A stretch of DNA of 64,000 nt from Burkholderia sp. lig30 (GTDB taxonomy: Bacteria; Pseudomonadota; Gammaproteobacteria; Burkholderiales; Burkholderiaceae): assembly GCF_000687455.2 (NCBI RefSeq), contig NZ_JGVW01000095.1:1-64000 (forward strand), written 5' to 3'. The translations under genes were made by a program, and so were the position numbers. Shown here one piece after another: positions 46,499-55,384 of this stretch; the stretch's first letter is position 1; each line of letters opens with the position of its first letter. The notes below the pieces were generated by a model. The model searched no databases. It had not been told where the DNA came from and was given only the letters and a program-made list of their open reading frames with translations.

Positions 46499-47409
46499 GA
46501 CGGTTCTCCCTGTTTACCAGTGTTGTTGTACGTTGCGCCGGCCGTGCGCGCGGCGCGGCGGCGCGCCTTCGCGGCCTCGTGCCGGGTCGCCAGCACCACG
46601 AGCGCCTGATAGGCGGCGGGCAGGATGCGCGCCATCCAGTCCGCGGCGCGCGCGTCCCGGCCGATCAGCACGCGGCGCGCATTCCCGCGCACCCCGTGCA
46701 GGATCGTGCGCGCGGCGTCGTCCGCGGTCGTGATGAAGAATTTCTCGAACGTGTCCTTGCCCTGCTGCTCGTTCTCGACCATGAAGCCGACCATGTTCTT
46801 CGACACGCGGCTCGACTGTGCGATGTTGGTGCGGATGCCGCCCGGATGCACGCAGGTCGCCGATACGCCGCACTTCATCATGTCGAGCTCCTGGCGCAGC
46901 GACTCGGTGAAGCCGCGCACCGCGTATTTCGTCGCGTTGTAGCCGCTCATGCCGGGCTGCGCGAAGATCCCGAAGATGCTCGACGTGTTGATCACGTGGC
47001 CGTTGCCCGACGCCTTAAGGTACGGCAGGAACGCCTTCGTGCCGTGCACGACGCCCCAGAAGTTGATGTTCACGATCCATTCCAGATCGCCGTAGTCCAT
47101 CCCGTCGATCGTGCTCGACAGCGCGACGCCCGCGTTGTTGAAGATCAGGTTGGCGCCGCCGTGCGCGTGCGCGGTCTCGTCCGCCCACGCGAACATTGCG
47201 TCGCGGTCGCCGACGTCGAGCACGTGCGTCGTCACGCGCACCGATGGCGCGATCGCACGCACGATGCGCTCGGTTTCGGCGAGGCCGGCGGCGTTCCTGT
47301 CGGCGAGCGACAGGTGGCAGCGCGCCTGCGCGAGCTGCAGCGCGAGCGCGCGGCCCATGCCCGAGCCCGCGCCCGTGATTGCGGCGACCTTGTCGTTGAA
47401 ATCCTTCAT
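46495..47409 (-). CDS. Short-chain dehydrogenase (acyl/alcohol type)
   Basis: The 304-residue classical SDR has AAITGAGSGMGRALALQLA near residue 9, NNAGVALSSTIDGMDYGD near residue 90, and Ser-Tyr-Lys in INTSSIFGIFAQPGMSGYNA followed by TKYAVRG. A basic C-terminal tail of about 30 residues follows. Together with the flanking monooxygenase and predicted hydrolase, it matches three-gene clusters seen in other Proteobacteria that are linked to ketone or lipid metabolism. The substrate is unknown. The start is fixed at ATG 47409; the frame is open far upstream inside the monooxygenase gene region. Confidence 0.88.
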   Translation of the reverse strand: MKDFNDKVAAITGAGSGMGRALALQLAQARCHLSLADRNAAGLAETERIVRAIAPSVRVTTHVLDVGDRDAMFAWADETAHAHGGANLIFNNAGVALSSTIDGMDYGDLEWIVNINFWGVVHGTKAFLPYLKASGNGHVINTSSIFGIFAQPGMSGYNATKYAVRGFTESLRQELDMMKCGVSATCVHPGGIRTNIAQSSRVSKNMVGFMVENEQQGKDTFEKFFITTADDAARTILHGVRGNARRVLIGRDARAADWMARILPAAYQALVVLATRHEAAKARRRAARTAGATYNNTGKQGEPS

Positions 47410-47444
47410 GTCGATTGGCTCCGTATAGGGGGCTGTATGGCGTC

Positions 47445-49022
47445 TCAGGCCGCTTCCGCCGACGTGGCAGGCGTCGCCGTCGGCTGCGTGGCGGCGTCGC
47501 GGCGCGGCGCGTGGTATGCGTGGTAATCGGCCATCGAGAAGCGCGCCGTCGCCTGCCGGAAGCGCCACGTGAAGCCCGGCCAGAGCGTGGTGTTCTTGCC
47601 GGTGCGCGGATCGAGGTACCAGCTCTTGCAGCCGCCCGTCGACCAGATCGCCTTCTTCAGTTTCGATTGCAGCCGCGTGTTGTACTGCGCCTCGACAAGC
47701 GGACGCACTTCGACCGCGTCGGCGCGCTCGCGGCGCATCGCGTCGAGCGCGCCGAGGATGTATGCGATCTGCGACTCGATCATGAACACCATCGAGTTGT
47801 GGCCGAGGCCGGTGTTCGGGCCGACGATCATGAAGAAGTTCGGATAGCCCGGCAGCGTGGTGCCGAGGTATGCGTGCGCGCCGTCGCGCCACGTGTCGAC
47901 GATGTCCGCGCCGCCTCGGCCAAGGATCACGCCGCGCGGGAACGGATCGGCGACCTGGAAGCCGGTGCCGTAGATCAGGCAGTCGACTTCGTGGCGCGTG
48001 CCGTCGGCCGTCACTACTGCGTTCGCGTCGATGCGCGCGATGCCGGTCGTCACGACGTCGACGTTCTTGCGCGACAGCGCCGGGTAGTAGTCGTTCGAGA
48101 TCAGCACGCGCTTGCAGCCGAGCGTGTAGTCCGGCGTGACGGCGTCGCGCAGCGCCGGGTCCGGAATCTGCCGGCGGATGTGGCGCAACGCGAGTTTCTG
48201 CACGTTCTTCATCAGCGCCGGGTGGATCGCGAAGCCGAGCACGCGCGCTTCGAGCGACCAGTAGATGCCGCTCCTCACGAGCCTTTGCGTGAACGGCAAC
48301 GTGCGGAACAGCCATTGCTCGGTTTTCGCGAGCGGCCGGTCGGGCTTCGGCATGATCCACGGCGGCGTGCGCTGGAACAGCGCGAGCTGCTTCACGCGCG
48401 GCGCGATCTGCGGCACGAACTGGATCGCGCTCGCACCGGTGCCGATCACGGCGACGCGCTTGCCGTCGAGCGGGTAGCCGTGGTCCCACTGCTGCGAGTG
48501 GAACGCCTTGCCCTCGAACGTCTCGACGCCCGGGATCGCCGGCAGCGCCGCGCGCGACAGGCCGCCCATGCCGGACACCAGCACGCGGGCGCTGATGCGC
48601 TTGCCGTTCGCGAACGCGAGGCGCCAGCGGTGCGCGGTCTCGTCGTACGCGGCGCTGACGAGTTCGTGGTTCAGGCGCAGGTGCGGGCCGATGTGAAAGC
48701 GCTGCACGCAGTCTTCGAGGTACGCGCGGATTTCCGGCTGCGGCGCGAACATGCGCGTCCAGCGCGGGTTCGGCGCGAACGAGAACGAATAGACGTGCGA
48801 TTGCACGTCGCACCCGCACCCGGGGTAGTGGTTGTCGCGCCAGGTGCCGCCGACCGATGCCGCCTTCTCGACGACGGCGAAGTCGGTCACGCCGGTCTGG
48901 CGCAGGCGGATCGCCATGCCGAGGCCGGCGAAACCGCTGCCGATGATGGCGATGTCGATGGATTCGTCGGGGCCGTCGTGGCCGAGGGGGCCGAAAGGCA
49001 GGGTGCGCGTGCGAGCATTCAT
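47445..49022 (-). CDS. Flavin-containing (Baeyer-Villiger-type) monooxygenase
   Basis: The 525-residue flavoprotein has an FAD motif, IAIIGSGFAGLGMAIRLRQ, near residue 25, the Baeyer-Villiger-like fingerprint FEGKAFHSQQWDHG (F-x-G-x-x-x-H-x-x-x-W-D) near residue 172, and a NADP motif, VAVIGTGASAIQFVPQIA, directly after. Its C-terminal part has GPNTGLGHNSMVFMIESQ. It probably inserts oxygen into a ketone or oxidises a heteroatom. I set the start at 49022, 24 bp inside the longest frame, because GGAG precedes it at a proper distance; the upstream ATG at 49046 lacks a site. A GTTACAT palindrome precedes it. Confidence 0.88.
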   Translation of the reverse strand: MNARTRTLPFGPLGHDGPDESIDIAIIGSGFAGLGMAIRLRQTGVTDFAVVEKAASVGGTWRDNHYPGCGCDVQSHVYSFSFAPNPRWTRMFAPQPEIRAYLEDCVQRFHIGPHLRLNHELVSAAYDETAHRWRLAFANGKRISARVLVSGMGGLSRAALPAIPGVETFEGKAFHSQQWDHGYPLDGKRVAVIGTGASAIQFVPQIAPRVKQLALFQRTPPWIMPKPDRPLAKTEQWLFRTLPFTQRLVRSGIYWSLEARVLGFAIHPALMKNVQKLALRHIRRQIPDPALRDAVTPDYTLGCKRVLISNDYYPALSRKNVDVVTTGIARIDANAVVTADGTRHEVDCLIYGTGFQVADPFPRGVILGRGGADIVDTWRDGAHAYLGTTLPGYPNFFMIVGPNTGLGHNSMVFMIESQIAYILGALDAMRRERADAVEVRPLVEAQYNTRLQSKLKKAIWSTGGCKSWYLDPRTGKNTTLWPGFTWRFRQATARFSMADYHAYHAPRRDAATQPTATPATSAEAA

Positions 49023-49054
49023 CCGGGTGTCTCCGCTATGGCTCATTTTTTAAT

Positions 49055-49074
49055 GTTACATTGCGTGATGTAAC
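49055..49074 (-). promoter_or_regulatory. Operator palindrome GTTACAT-N6-ATGTAAC
   Basis: The 7-bp arms are perfect, and the site lies 33-52 bp before the chosen monooxygenase start, so it probably overlaps its promoter (TAACAT may be the -10 hexamer). The size and symmetry suit a TetR-type repressor. No regulator gene is adjacent. Confidence 0.6.
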
Positions 49075-49176
49075 GATAGTGAGTGCGCCGGAAAACCGCA
49101 AGGTGGTAGAAGCGGGACTCTAAGTGCACGAACGGCGGGGGCTAAAACGCGGCTGGATGCTGGCGGCTATGAGGGC

Positions 49177-49212
49177 GGGCAAGCGGGCAAGGGGGCAAGC
49201 GGGCAGGCGGGC
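49177..49212. repeat. 8-bp tandem repeat GGGCAAGC, about 4.5 copies
   Basis: Two units read GGGCAAGC, one GGGCAAGG and one GGGCAGGC, then a half unit. The reverse complement, GCTTGCCC, resembles the degraded end of the array at 24242 (GTTTGCCC). Confidence 0.7.
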
Positions 49213-49315
49213 GCGGCACGGCTGCCGGCCATTATCAGCAAGAACCTTTCCGCAGAAACCGGCGATTCCCTCTAGAACCGCCGCACGCATCGAACGGTTT
49301 CGCGACGCGCAACGC

Positions 49316-49341
49316 GCGACAAGCGACAAGCGACAAGCGAC
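49316..49341. repeat. 7-bp tandem repeat GCGACAA, about 3.7 copies
   Basis: Three perfect units are followed by a partial one, 214 bp before the ureohydrolase start. It has no coding role that I can see. Confidence 0.65.
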
Positions 49342-49554
49342 TCCGGGACAGCCCCGGCTCGCCGCCCGAATTTCGGCTTGCTATGATCGCCGCGGGACGA
49401 CTCATCCCACCCGGCTGCGCTACAGGATTCGCAAGCCAGCGCGACGGTCGCCGAGCAGCATCACGCGCCGCGCGTTCCCAATGAATCCGTGCCGACTCCC
49501 CGCCACTTTCCGACACGCGGGCGGGACCGGCTTCTCAAGAAAGCAGGTTCGACA

Positions 49555-50523
49555 ATGACCGAACTTCTCCTTGGCGACGGCGCCATTCGCCGCGATTCCC
49601 CTTATGGTTCCTCGATCGAAAACACCTATGCAGGTGTGCTGTCGTTCATGCGGCGCAACTACAGCCGCGCGATCGACGGCGTCGACGTGGTGATGTCGGG
49701 TGTTCCGCTCGATCTGGCCACGACCTACCGCTCCGGCGCGCGTCTCGGCCCGGCGGCGATCCGCGCGGCGAGCGTGCAGCTCGCGGAGCTCAATCCGTAT
49801 CCGTGGGGCTTTGATCCGTTCGACGATCTCGCGGCCGTCGATTACGGCGACTGCTGGTTCGACGCGCACAACCCGCTGTCGATCAAGCCAGCGATCGTCG
49901 AGCATGCGCGCACGATCCTGCGCTCGGGCGCGAAGATGCTGACTTTCGGCGGCGATCACTTCATTACGTATCCGCTGCTGATCGCGCATGCGGAACGCTA
50001 CGGCAAGCCGCTGTCGCTGATCCATTTCGACGCGCATTGCGACACCTGGGCCGACGACGCGCCCGACAGCCTGAATCACGGCACGATGTTCTACAAGGCG
50101 GTGAAGGACGGGCTGATCGACCCGGCGACGTCGGTGCAGGTCGGCATCCGCACGTGGAACGACGATTTCCTCGGGATTCCCCGGCTGGACGCCGCATGGG
50201 TGCACGAGCACGGGCCGCGCGCGGCGGTCGAGCGGATCGTCGAGATCGTCGGCACGCGGCCGGCCTACCTGACTTTCGACATCGACTGCCTCGATCCCGC
50301 GTTCGCACCGGGCACCGGCACGCCGGTCGCGGGCGGGCTGTCGTCCGCGCAGGCGCTCGCGATCGTGCGCGCGCTCGGCGCGGTGAACCTGATCGGCGCG
50401 GATGTCGTGGAAGTCGCGCCCGCGTACGACCACGCGGAAATCACCGCGATCGCGGCCGCGCATGTCGCGTGCGACGTGCTGTGTCTGTGGCGGCAGAAGA
50501 AGGTGGCGGGGGCGTTGCGCTGA
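49555..50523 (+). CDS. Agmatinase-type ureohydrolase
   Basis: The protein (322 residues) has all six Mn ligands of the arginase fold: His135 (FGGDHFITYP), Asp159, His161 and Asp163 (IHFDAHCDTW), and Asp242 and Asp244 (TFDIDCLDPAFAPGTGTP). It should release urea from agmatine or another guanidino compound such as guanidinobutyrate; the sequence alone does not decide. The ATG at 49555 was chosen by length and frame. It converges on the gene for a sulfonate-type binding protein. Confidence 0.88.
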   Translation: MTELLLGDGAIRRDSPYGSSIENTYAGVLSFMRRNYSRAIDGVDVVMSGVPLDLATTYRSGARLGPAAIRAASVQLAELNPYPWGFDPFDDLAAVDYGDCWFDAHNPLSIKPAIVEHARTILRSGAKMLTFGGDHFITYPLLIAHAERYGKPLSLIHFDAHCDTWADDAPDSLNHGTMFYKAVKDGLIDPATSVQVGIRTWNDDFLGIPRLDAAWVHEHGPRAAVERIVEIVGTRPAYLTFDIDCLDPAFAPGTGTPVAGGLSSAQALAIVRALGAVNLIGADVVEVAPAYDHAEITAIAAAHVACDVLCLWRQKKVAGALR

Positions 50524-50593
50524 CGGCCATCACCGGCCGTGAAAACGGCCGCGCCCGGGCGCGATGCGCGGGCGCGGCGTCAGGCGCTGCGGG

Positions 50594-51586
50594 TTACTTC
50601 GCCGCCAGCGCCGACGTCACGCCTTTATCGCTCCACGCGTTGTCGCTGACGGTAATCTTTTGCGGAATCAGCTTCACGCCGTAGAACGCATCGGCGACAC
50701 CCTGCTGGCTCGCGACGATCCGTTCGTCGATCGGCACCGCGCCGAACGGCATGCGCTTGAGCCAGGTCTCGACCAGCGCTTGCGGGAGGCCGACCTTCGG
50801 CGCGAGCAGCGCGGCGGTCTCGGCCGGATGCTGGTTGGCCCAGAGGCCCGTGGCGCGCGCCTGCTGGAGCACCGCGCCGACGATCTCCGGATGCCGCTGC
50901 GCGAAATCGCGCGTCGCCTCGTAGAAGTTGTAGGCGCCGGCGAGCCCGGTGTAATCGGACAGCGTGCGCACCTTGAGCGCATCCTGCGCGGCGGCGTAAT
51001 ACGGATCCCAGACGGCCCACGCGTCGACGTTGCCGCTCTCGAACGCGGCGCGCGCGTCGGCGGGCGGCAGGTAGACCGGATGGATCTCGTCGTAGCGCAC
51101 GCCCGCTTTCTGCAACGCCTTCAGCAGCAGGTAGTTCGCGCTCGAGCCTTTTTGCAGCACGACCTTCTTGCCGCGCAGGTCCGCGACGGTCCGGATCGGC
51201 GAATCGGGTTTCACGAACACCGCCTCGCCGTGCGGCGATGGCGGCTCCGCGCCGACGTACACGAAGCGCACGCCGGCCGCCTGCGCGAACACGGGCGGCG
51301 GCGCGCCGGTGTAGCCGAAGTCGATGCTGTTCGCGTTCAGCGCCTCGAGCAGCTGCGGCCCGGCGGGGAACTCGAACCATTGCACGCTGTAGCCGAGTGG
51401 TTTCAGGCGGCCTTCAAGCGCGCCTTGCGCCTTGACGATCGACAGCAGTCCGGCCTTCTGATAGCCGATGCGCACGACCTTGTCGGGGCTGCCCTGCGCG
51501 AACGCGGACAGGTACATGGACGCGGCGGACAGCGTGAGGAGCGCGACCGCGGCAGTGCGGGGCATCCAGCGGGTGAAACGAATCAT
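50594..51586 (-). CDS. Aliphatic sulfonate-type ABC transporter substrate-binding protein
   Basis: The 330-residue periplasmic protein has a signal peptide ending AFA-QGS near residue 31 and an SsuA-like two-lobe fold. Segments such as VRIGYQKAGLLSIVKAQGAL, GPQLLEALNANSIDFGYTGA and FESGNVDAWAVWDPYYAAA are typical of sulfonate, taurine or nitrile binders. No ATPase or permease gene is next to it, so it is an orphan and must share a transporter encoded elsewhere. Confidence 0.9.
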   Translation of the reverse strand: MIRFTRWMPRTAAVALLTLSAASMYLSAFAQGSPDKVVRIGYQKAGLLSIVKAQGALEGRLKPLGYSVQWFEFPAGPQLLEALNANSIDFGYTGAPPPVFAQAAGVRFVYVGAEPPSPHGEAVFVKPDSPIRTVADLRGKKVVLQKGSSANYLLLKALQKAGVRYDEIHPVYLPPADARAAFESGNVDAWAVWDPYYAAAQDALKVRTLSDYTGLAGAYNFYEATRDFAQRHPEIVGAVLQQARATGLWANQHPAETAALLAPKVGLPQALVETWLKRMPFGAVPIDERIVASQQGVADAFYGVKLIPQKITVSDNAWSDKGVTSALAAK

Positions 51587-51756
51587 CAGGCGATCTCCGT
51601 GCGAATCTTCATCGAGCGAACGGCCGTGATGCCGCTCCAGTCGAGGAATCGTCGCACGGGCGACCGTGCCGGCAAACGAAGTATTGCCGATATGAATATG
51701 ACGGCCGCTTGCTTGTCGGCCGTGACCGACCGTGAGCGGCGTGGACAGGCCGGCCT

Positions 51757-52590
51757 TTATGCGTCGCCGTTGCCGTCCTCGGGCGCCGCGTGGCGGGCGG
51801 CTTCGTCGCTGAGCTTCTTGTCGAGGATCGTCGCGACGCGCCCGCCGAGATACGCTCCGGCCGCCGTTTCGAGCGCGCGGCTGGTCTCGCCTTCGACGAA
51901 CACCGCCGCGAGCGGACGCAGGCGCCAGATCGCGTCGACGAGTGCGGGGACGTCGGTGGGCGGCGGCAGCGCGCCGGCGTCGTAGCGGTCGAGCCGTTTC
52001 ACGACGAGGTCGACGAGCAGGCGCGCGATCGCATCGAAATGCGGCCGTGCGAGGCCGATCGCGTCGACCAGTTCGCGCACCGGGATGCCTTCCCTGACCA
52101 TCGCGGCGGCCGCCTCGAGCAGCGCCGGGCTCTTCGCGACGAACGAGATGCCGCGCCGCTCCAGCAGCCCGAGCTCGGTCACGCGCGCGAGCGACGCGGG
52201 CGTCTGCGGGCCGAACATCTGCGCGAGCGCGGCGACCGAGTAGGTCTTCGGGCGCTCGTGCGACCAGCGGCCGCCGATCGCGGTTTCGAGGCCGAGGATC
52301 GAGCGCAGGTCGTGCCCCTCGTCGATCGCCATGATCAGGTCCTGGATGTTCGCGAGCGTGTAGCCGCGCGCCAGCAGGTGATTGACGAGCTTCAGGCGGG
52401 CGACGTGCGTATCGTCGTAGATGCCGACGCGGCCGCGCTTCTCGGGCGGCGCGAGCAGGCCGCGATCCTGATACGCGCGGACGTTGCGGACGGTCGTGTC
52501 GGAGACGCGCGCCAGCTCGTCGACGGTGTACTCGTTGCGGGGCGCGTCCGCGGCGGCCTCGTCGGGAATGGTGTGAGTCGGTTTCGGCAT
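51757..52590 (-). CDS. MerR family transcriptional regulator
   Basis: The 277-residue protein has the MerR winged helix at about 20-90 (YTVDELARVSDTTVRNVRAY, then QDRGLLAPPEKRGRVGIYDD). A second helical domain follows (about 110-250), with no metal-binding cysteines, so it is not a metal sensor. It is 82 bp downstream of the small oxidase gene and on the same strand, with its own start. It may or may not control cioAB. The ligand is unknown. Confidence 0.88.
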   Translation of the reverse strand: MPKPTHTIPDEAAADAPRNEYTVDELARVSDTTVRNVRAYQDRGLLAPPEKRGRVGIYDDTHVARLKLVNHLLARGYTLANIQDLIMAIDEGHDLRSILGLETAIGGRWSHERPKTYSVAALAQMFGPQTPASLARVTELGLLERRGISFVAKSPALLEAAAAMVREGIPVRELVDAIGLARPHFDAIARLLVDLVVKRLDRYDAGALPPPTDVPALVDAIWRLRPLAAVFVEGETSRALETAAGAYLGGRVATILDKKLSDEAARHAAPEDGNGDA

Positions 52591-52672
52591 GCGGCCATTC
52601 TAGCGCGGCGCGGCACGCGGCGGCGACGCCGGCCGCGCCGGGGCGGCCGGCGTCAACCGCGCTGCCGCGCGC

Positions 52673-52816
52673 TCAATGCGGCAGCAGCAGGCGGAACACG
52701 GCGGCAAGCGCGCCGACCGCCGCCACGCCGCCGCACCACAGCCCGACGAACCAGAGCACGCGGTGCAGCAGTGGGCTCGGGCGTGGCGCCGCGTCAGTGG
52801 TAGTGGAGTTCCGCAT
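52673..52816 (-). CDS. DUF2474-type small membrane protein of the bd oxidase
   Basis: The 47-residue protein begins MRNSTTTDAAPRPSPLLHRV and ends with one membrane helix (FVGLWCGGVAAVGALAAVFR) and LLLPH. It overlaps the 3' end of cioB by 23 bp in another frame. Small single-helix proteins of this type follow cydB/cioB genes and, like CydX, are thought to stabilise the oxidase. It is too short for ordinary gene finding, but its position and helix support it. Confidence 0.8.
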   Translation of the reverse strand: MRNSTTTDAAPRPSPLLHRVLWFVGLWCGGVAAVGALAAVFRLLLPH

Positions 52817-53795
52817 GATCGGTTTTCCCCCGGAAGACGCGGTAGCCGAGCGCCGTATAGGCGAGGATCACCGGCACGATCACGACCGCGCCGACCAGCG
52901 TGAACGCCTGGCTGGCGTGCGGCGCCGCTGCTTGCCAGAGGGTGACGCCCGGCAGGATCGCATACGGCCAGACGGTGGCGAGCAGGCCGACGTAGCCAAG
53001 GAAGATGTAGCCGAGCGCGAGCAGGAACGGCGCGGTGCCGTGGCGCGCGCGCACCGCCCGGTGCATGCCCCACGTGCACAGCGCGACGAGCACGGGCACC
53101 GGGAGCAGCCAGTGCAGCAGCGACGAGTCGAACCAGCGGGCCGGGAACATCGGCGCGAGGCGCGGCGTCCAGATCGTGACGACGACGATCGTCAGGACCT
53201 GCAGCGCGGTGAGCGGCGGCACCACGCGGTAGAGCCTGCGCTGCAGGTCGCCGTCGGTTTTCGCGATCAGCCAGCAGCAGCCGAGCAGCGCGTACGTGAT
53301 CACGAGCGCGAGCCCCGTGAACAGCGAGAACGGCGTCAGCCAGTCGAACCCATGGCCCGCGAACCTGCCGTGCTCGACCGGAATGCCCGACAGCCAGCTG
53401 CCGATCACCACGCCCTGAAAGAACGTTGCGCCCGCCGAGCCGCCGATGAACGCGAGATCCCACAGGTGGCGGGTCCTGCGCGATTTCCCGCGAATCTCGA
53501 ACGCGACGCCGCGGAAGATGAGGCAGATCGTCATGAACAGCAGCGGCAGGTAGAGCGCGGACAGGACGACCGAATAGACCATCGGAAACACCGCGTACAG
53601 CGACGCGCCGCCGAGCACCATCCACGTTTCGTTGCCGTCCCATACCGGCGCGACGGAGCTCATCATGCGGTTGCGGTCGTCATCGTGCGGGAAGAACGGG
53701 AAGACGATGCCGATGCCGAGGTCGAAGCCGTCCAGCATGACGTACATCCAGACGCCGAACGCGATGATCGCGGCCCAGGTGATTGTGATATCCAT
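52794..53795 (-). CDS. cioB: Cyanide-insensitive terminal oxidase subunit II
   Basis: This 333-residue subunit of a bd-type quinol oxidase has eight or so membrane helices. Its N terminus, MDITITWAAIIAFGVWMYVM, then DGFDLGIGIVFPFF, matches CydB/CioB, with the conserved GNETWMVLGG near residue 55. It lies 15 bp downstream of cioA. The enzyme reduces oxygen with quinol and resists cyanide, and does not pump protons. Its role here is low-oxygen or toxic-condition respiration. Confidence 0.93.
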   Translation of the reverse strand: MDITITWAAIIAFGVWMYVMLDGFDLGIGIVFPFFPHDDDRNRMMSSVAPVWDGNETWMVLGGASLYAVFPMVYSVVLSALYLPLLFMTICLIFRGVAFEIRGKSRRTRHLWDLAFIGGSAGATFFQGVVIGSWLSGIPVEHGRFAGHGFDWLTPFSLFTGLALVITYALLGCCWLIAKTDGDLQRRLYRVVPPLTALQVLTIVVVTIWTPRLAPMFPARWFDSSLLHWLLPVPVLVALCTWGMHRAVRARHGTAPFLLALGYIFLGYVGLLATVWPYAILPGVTLWQAAAPHASQAFTLVGAVVIVPVILAYTALGYRVFRGKTDHAELHYH

Positions 53796-53810
53796 GATGT
53801 GAGTCCGATG

Positions 53811-55217
53811 TCAGGTGGCGCTGCGGTTCGCGGTCTGCGCGGCCGGCAGCGTCGCGCGCGGATGAGGGGGGCGCGGGCTCGACGGGCGCGGCGTGCCGTC
53901 CGGCTCGCCGGCGGACGACGGGCTGGTGCGCGCGAGCTTCAGCATGTAGTAGATGCCGGTGCCGAACACCAGCGCGTAGACCACGACGAACGCGAGCAGC
54001 GTGATGCCGACCTGCTGGGCCGTCACCGGAGACATCGCGTCGGTGGTCCGCATCATCCCGTAGACGACCCACGGCTGGCGGCCGACCTCCGTCGTCATCC
54101 AGCCGGCGAGCAGGCTGACGAATCCCGACGGTCCCATCAGCAATGCGAAGCGATGGAATGCGCGGGAATCGAACAGCCGCCCGCGACGCTTCAGCACGAA
54201 GCCGACGATCGCGAGCAGCGCCATCAGCACGCCGAGCCCCGCCATGATCCGGAAGCTCCAGAACACGATCGTCGCATCGGGGCGGTCGGCGGGCGGGAAC
54301 GACTTCAGGCCGGCGATCCGGCCATCCCACGTATGGGTCAGGACGAGACTGCCGAGGTGCGGAACGGCGACGCGGTAGCGGGTCGTCTCCGCCTGCATGT
54401 CGGGGATGCCGAACAGGTTGAGCGCGGTGCCGCCCTGTTCCGTGTCCCACAGCCCTTCGATCGCCGCGAGCTTGGCGGGCTGATGGCGGAGCGTGTTCAG
54501 GCCGTGCGCGTCGCCGACGAGGATCTGCACCGGCGCGAGGACCAGCAGCAGCCCGAGCGCCATCGAGAACATGGTGCGGACCGCCGGGTCGCGGCGGCCC
54601 CGCAGCAAGTGCCACGCGCCCGTCGCGGCGACGAACAGCGCCGCGACGATGAACGCCGCGAGCCCCATGTGCGCGAGCCGGTACGGGAACGACGGGTTGA
54701 ACACGATCTGCCACCAGTCGAGCGGCACGACGCGCTGATCGACGATGGCGATGCCCTGCGGCGTCTGCATCCAGCTGTTCGACGCGAGAATCCAGAACAT
54801 CGAGATGATCGTGCCGATCGCGACCAGCGCGGTCGCGCAGAAGTGCGCGACGCGGCCGACGCGGTTCCAGCCGAACAGCATGATGCCGAGGAATCCCGCT
54901 TCGAGGAAGAACGCGGTCAGTACCTCGTACGCGAGCAGCGGGCCGGTGACGGCGCCGGCGAAGCTCGAGAAGCCGGCCCAGTTCGTGCCGAACTCGTAGC
55001 TCATCACGATGCCGGACACGACGCCCATGCCGAACGCGACCGCGAAGATCTTCGACCAGTAGAGGCACAGCGTCTTGTAGACGGGATTGCCGGTCTTGAG
55101 CCAGAGGCCTTCGAGCACCGCGATGAAGCTGGACAGGCCGATGCTCAATGCAGGAAAGATGATGTGGAACGATACCGTGAACGCGAACTGTATTCGCGCG
55201 AGTGAAAGCGCATCCAT
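53811..55217 (-). CDS. cioA: Cyanide-insensitive terminal oxidase subunit I
   Basis: The 468-residue haem-bearing subunit starts MDALSLARIQFAFTVSFHII, with His18 as the haem b595 ligand. Other CydA landmarks are FGMGVVSGIVMSYEFGTNWA, a His in YRLAHMGLAAFIVAALFV for b558, and GWMTTEVGRQPWVVYGMMRT with the Met ligand. The Q-loop is short, as in CioA rather than E. coli CydA. The frame extends upstream to 55316, but the ATG at 55217 is the family start. It is the first gene of cioA-cioB-small subunit. Confidence 0.93.
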   Translation of the reverse strand: MDALSLARIQFAFTVSFHIIFPALSIGLSSFIAVLEGLWLKTGNPVYKTLCLYWSKIFAVAFGMGVVSGIVMSYEFGTNWAGFSSFAGAVTGPLLAYEVLTAFFLEAGFLGIMLFGWNRVGRVAHFCATALVAIGTIISMFWILASNSWMQTPQGIAIVDQRVVPLDWWQIVFNPSFPYRLAHMGLAAFIVAALFVAATGAWHLLRGRRDPAVRTMFSMALGLLLVLAPVQILVGDAHGLNTLRHQPAKLAAIEGLWDTEQGGTALNLFGIPDMQAETTRYRVAVPHLGSLVLTHTWDGRIAGLKSFPPADRPDATIVFWSFRIMAGLGVLMALLAIVGFVLKRRGRLFDSRAFHRFALLMGPSGFVSLLAGWMTTEVGRQPWVVYGMMRTTDAMSPVTAQQVGITLLAFVVVYALVFGTGIYYMLKLARTSPSSAGEPDGTPRPSSPRPPHPRATLPAAQTANRSAT

Positions 55218-55384
55218 GAGGAACCTATCTGAGAGACTGGAGGGCGGCGCGGCGGTTGGATCCGCATCACCGTGGCCCATTGTCGGGAGCGCGCCCGCGG
55301 CCGCACAGCAGCACATGGGGCGGAAACGGGCGCAGCAGGGCGTGGATGCCTGCGGTGTAATGTCTCAGGTAGGTGCCGGTGCGC

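Larger units (their letters stand above)
49075..49554. other. Intergenic region with two short tandem repeats
   Basis: No gene is supported here. It holds GGGCAAGC repeats at 49177-49212 and GCGACAA repeats at 49316-49341, then the promoter zone of the ureohydrolase gene. No terminator with a T-run was found. Confidence 0.4.

Noticed and set aside
50528-50548. CGGCCGT-GAAA-ACGGCCG hairpin between convergent genes as a terminator
   Set aside because: The stem is good, but no T-run follows on either strand, so I did not list it as an intrinsic terminator.
53000-55205. Very long plus-strand open frame opposite cioAB
   Set aside because: Composition is Arg/Asp/Glu-rich and repetitive, as in antisense shadows; the minus strand encodes both oxidase subunits.
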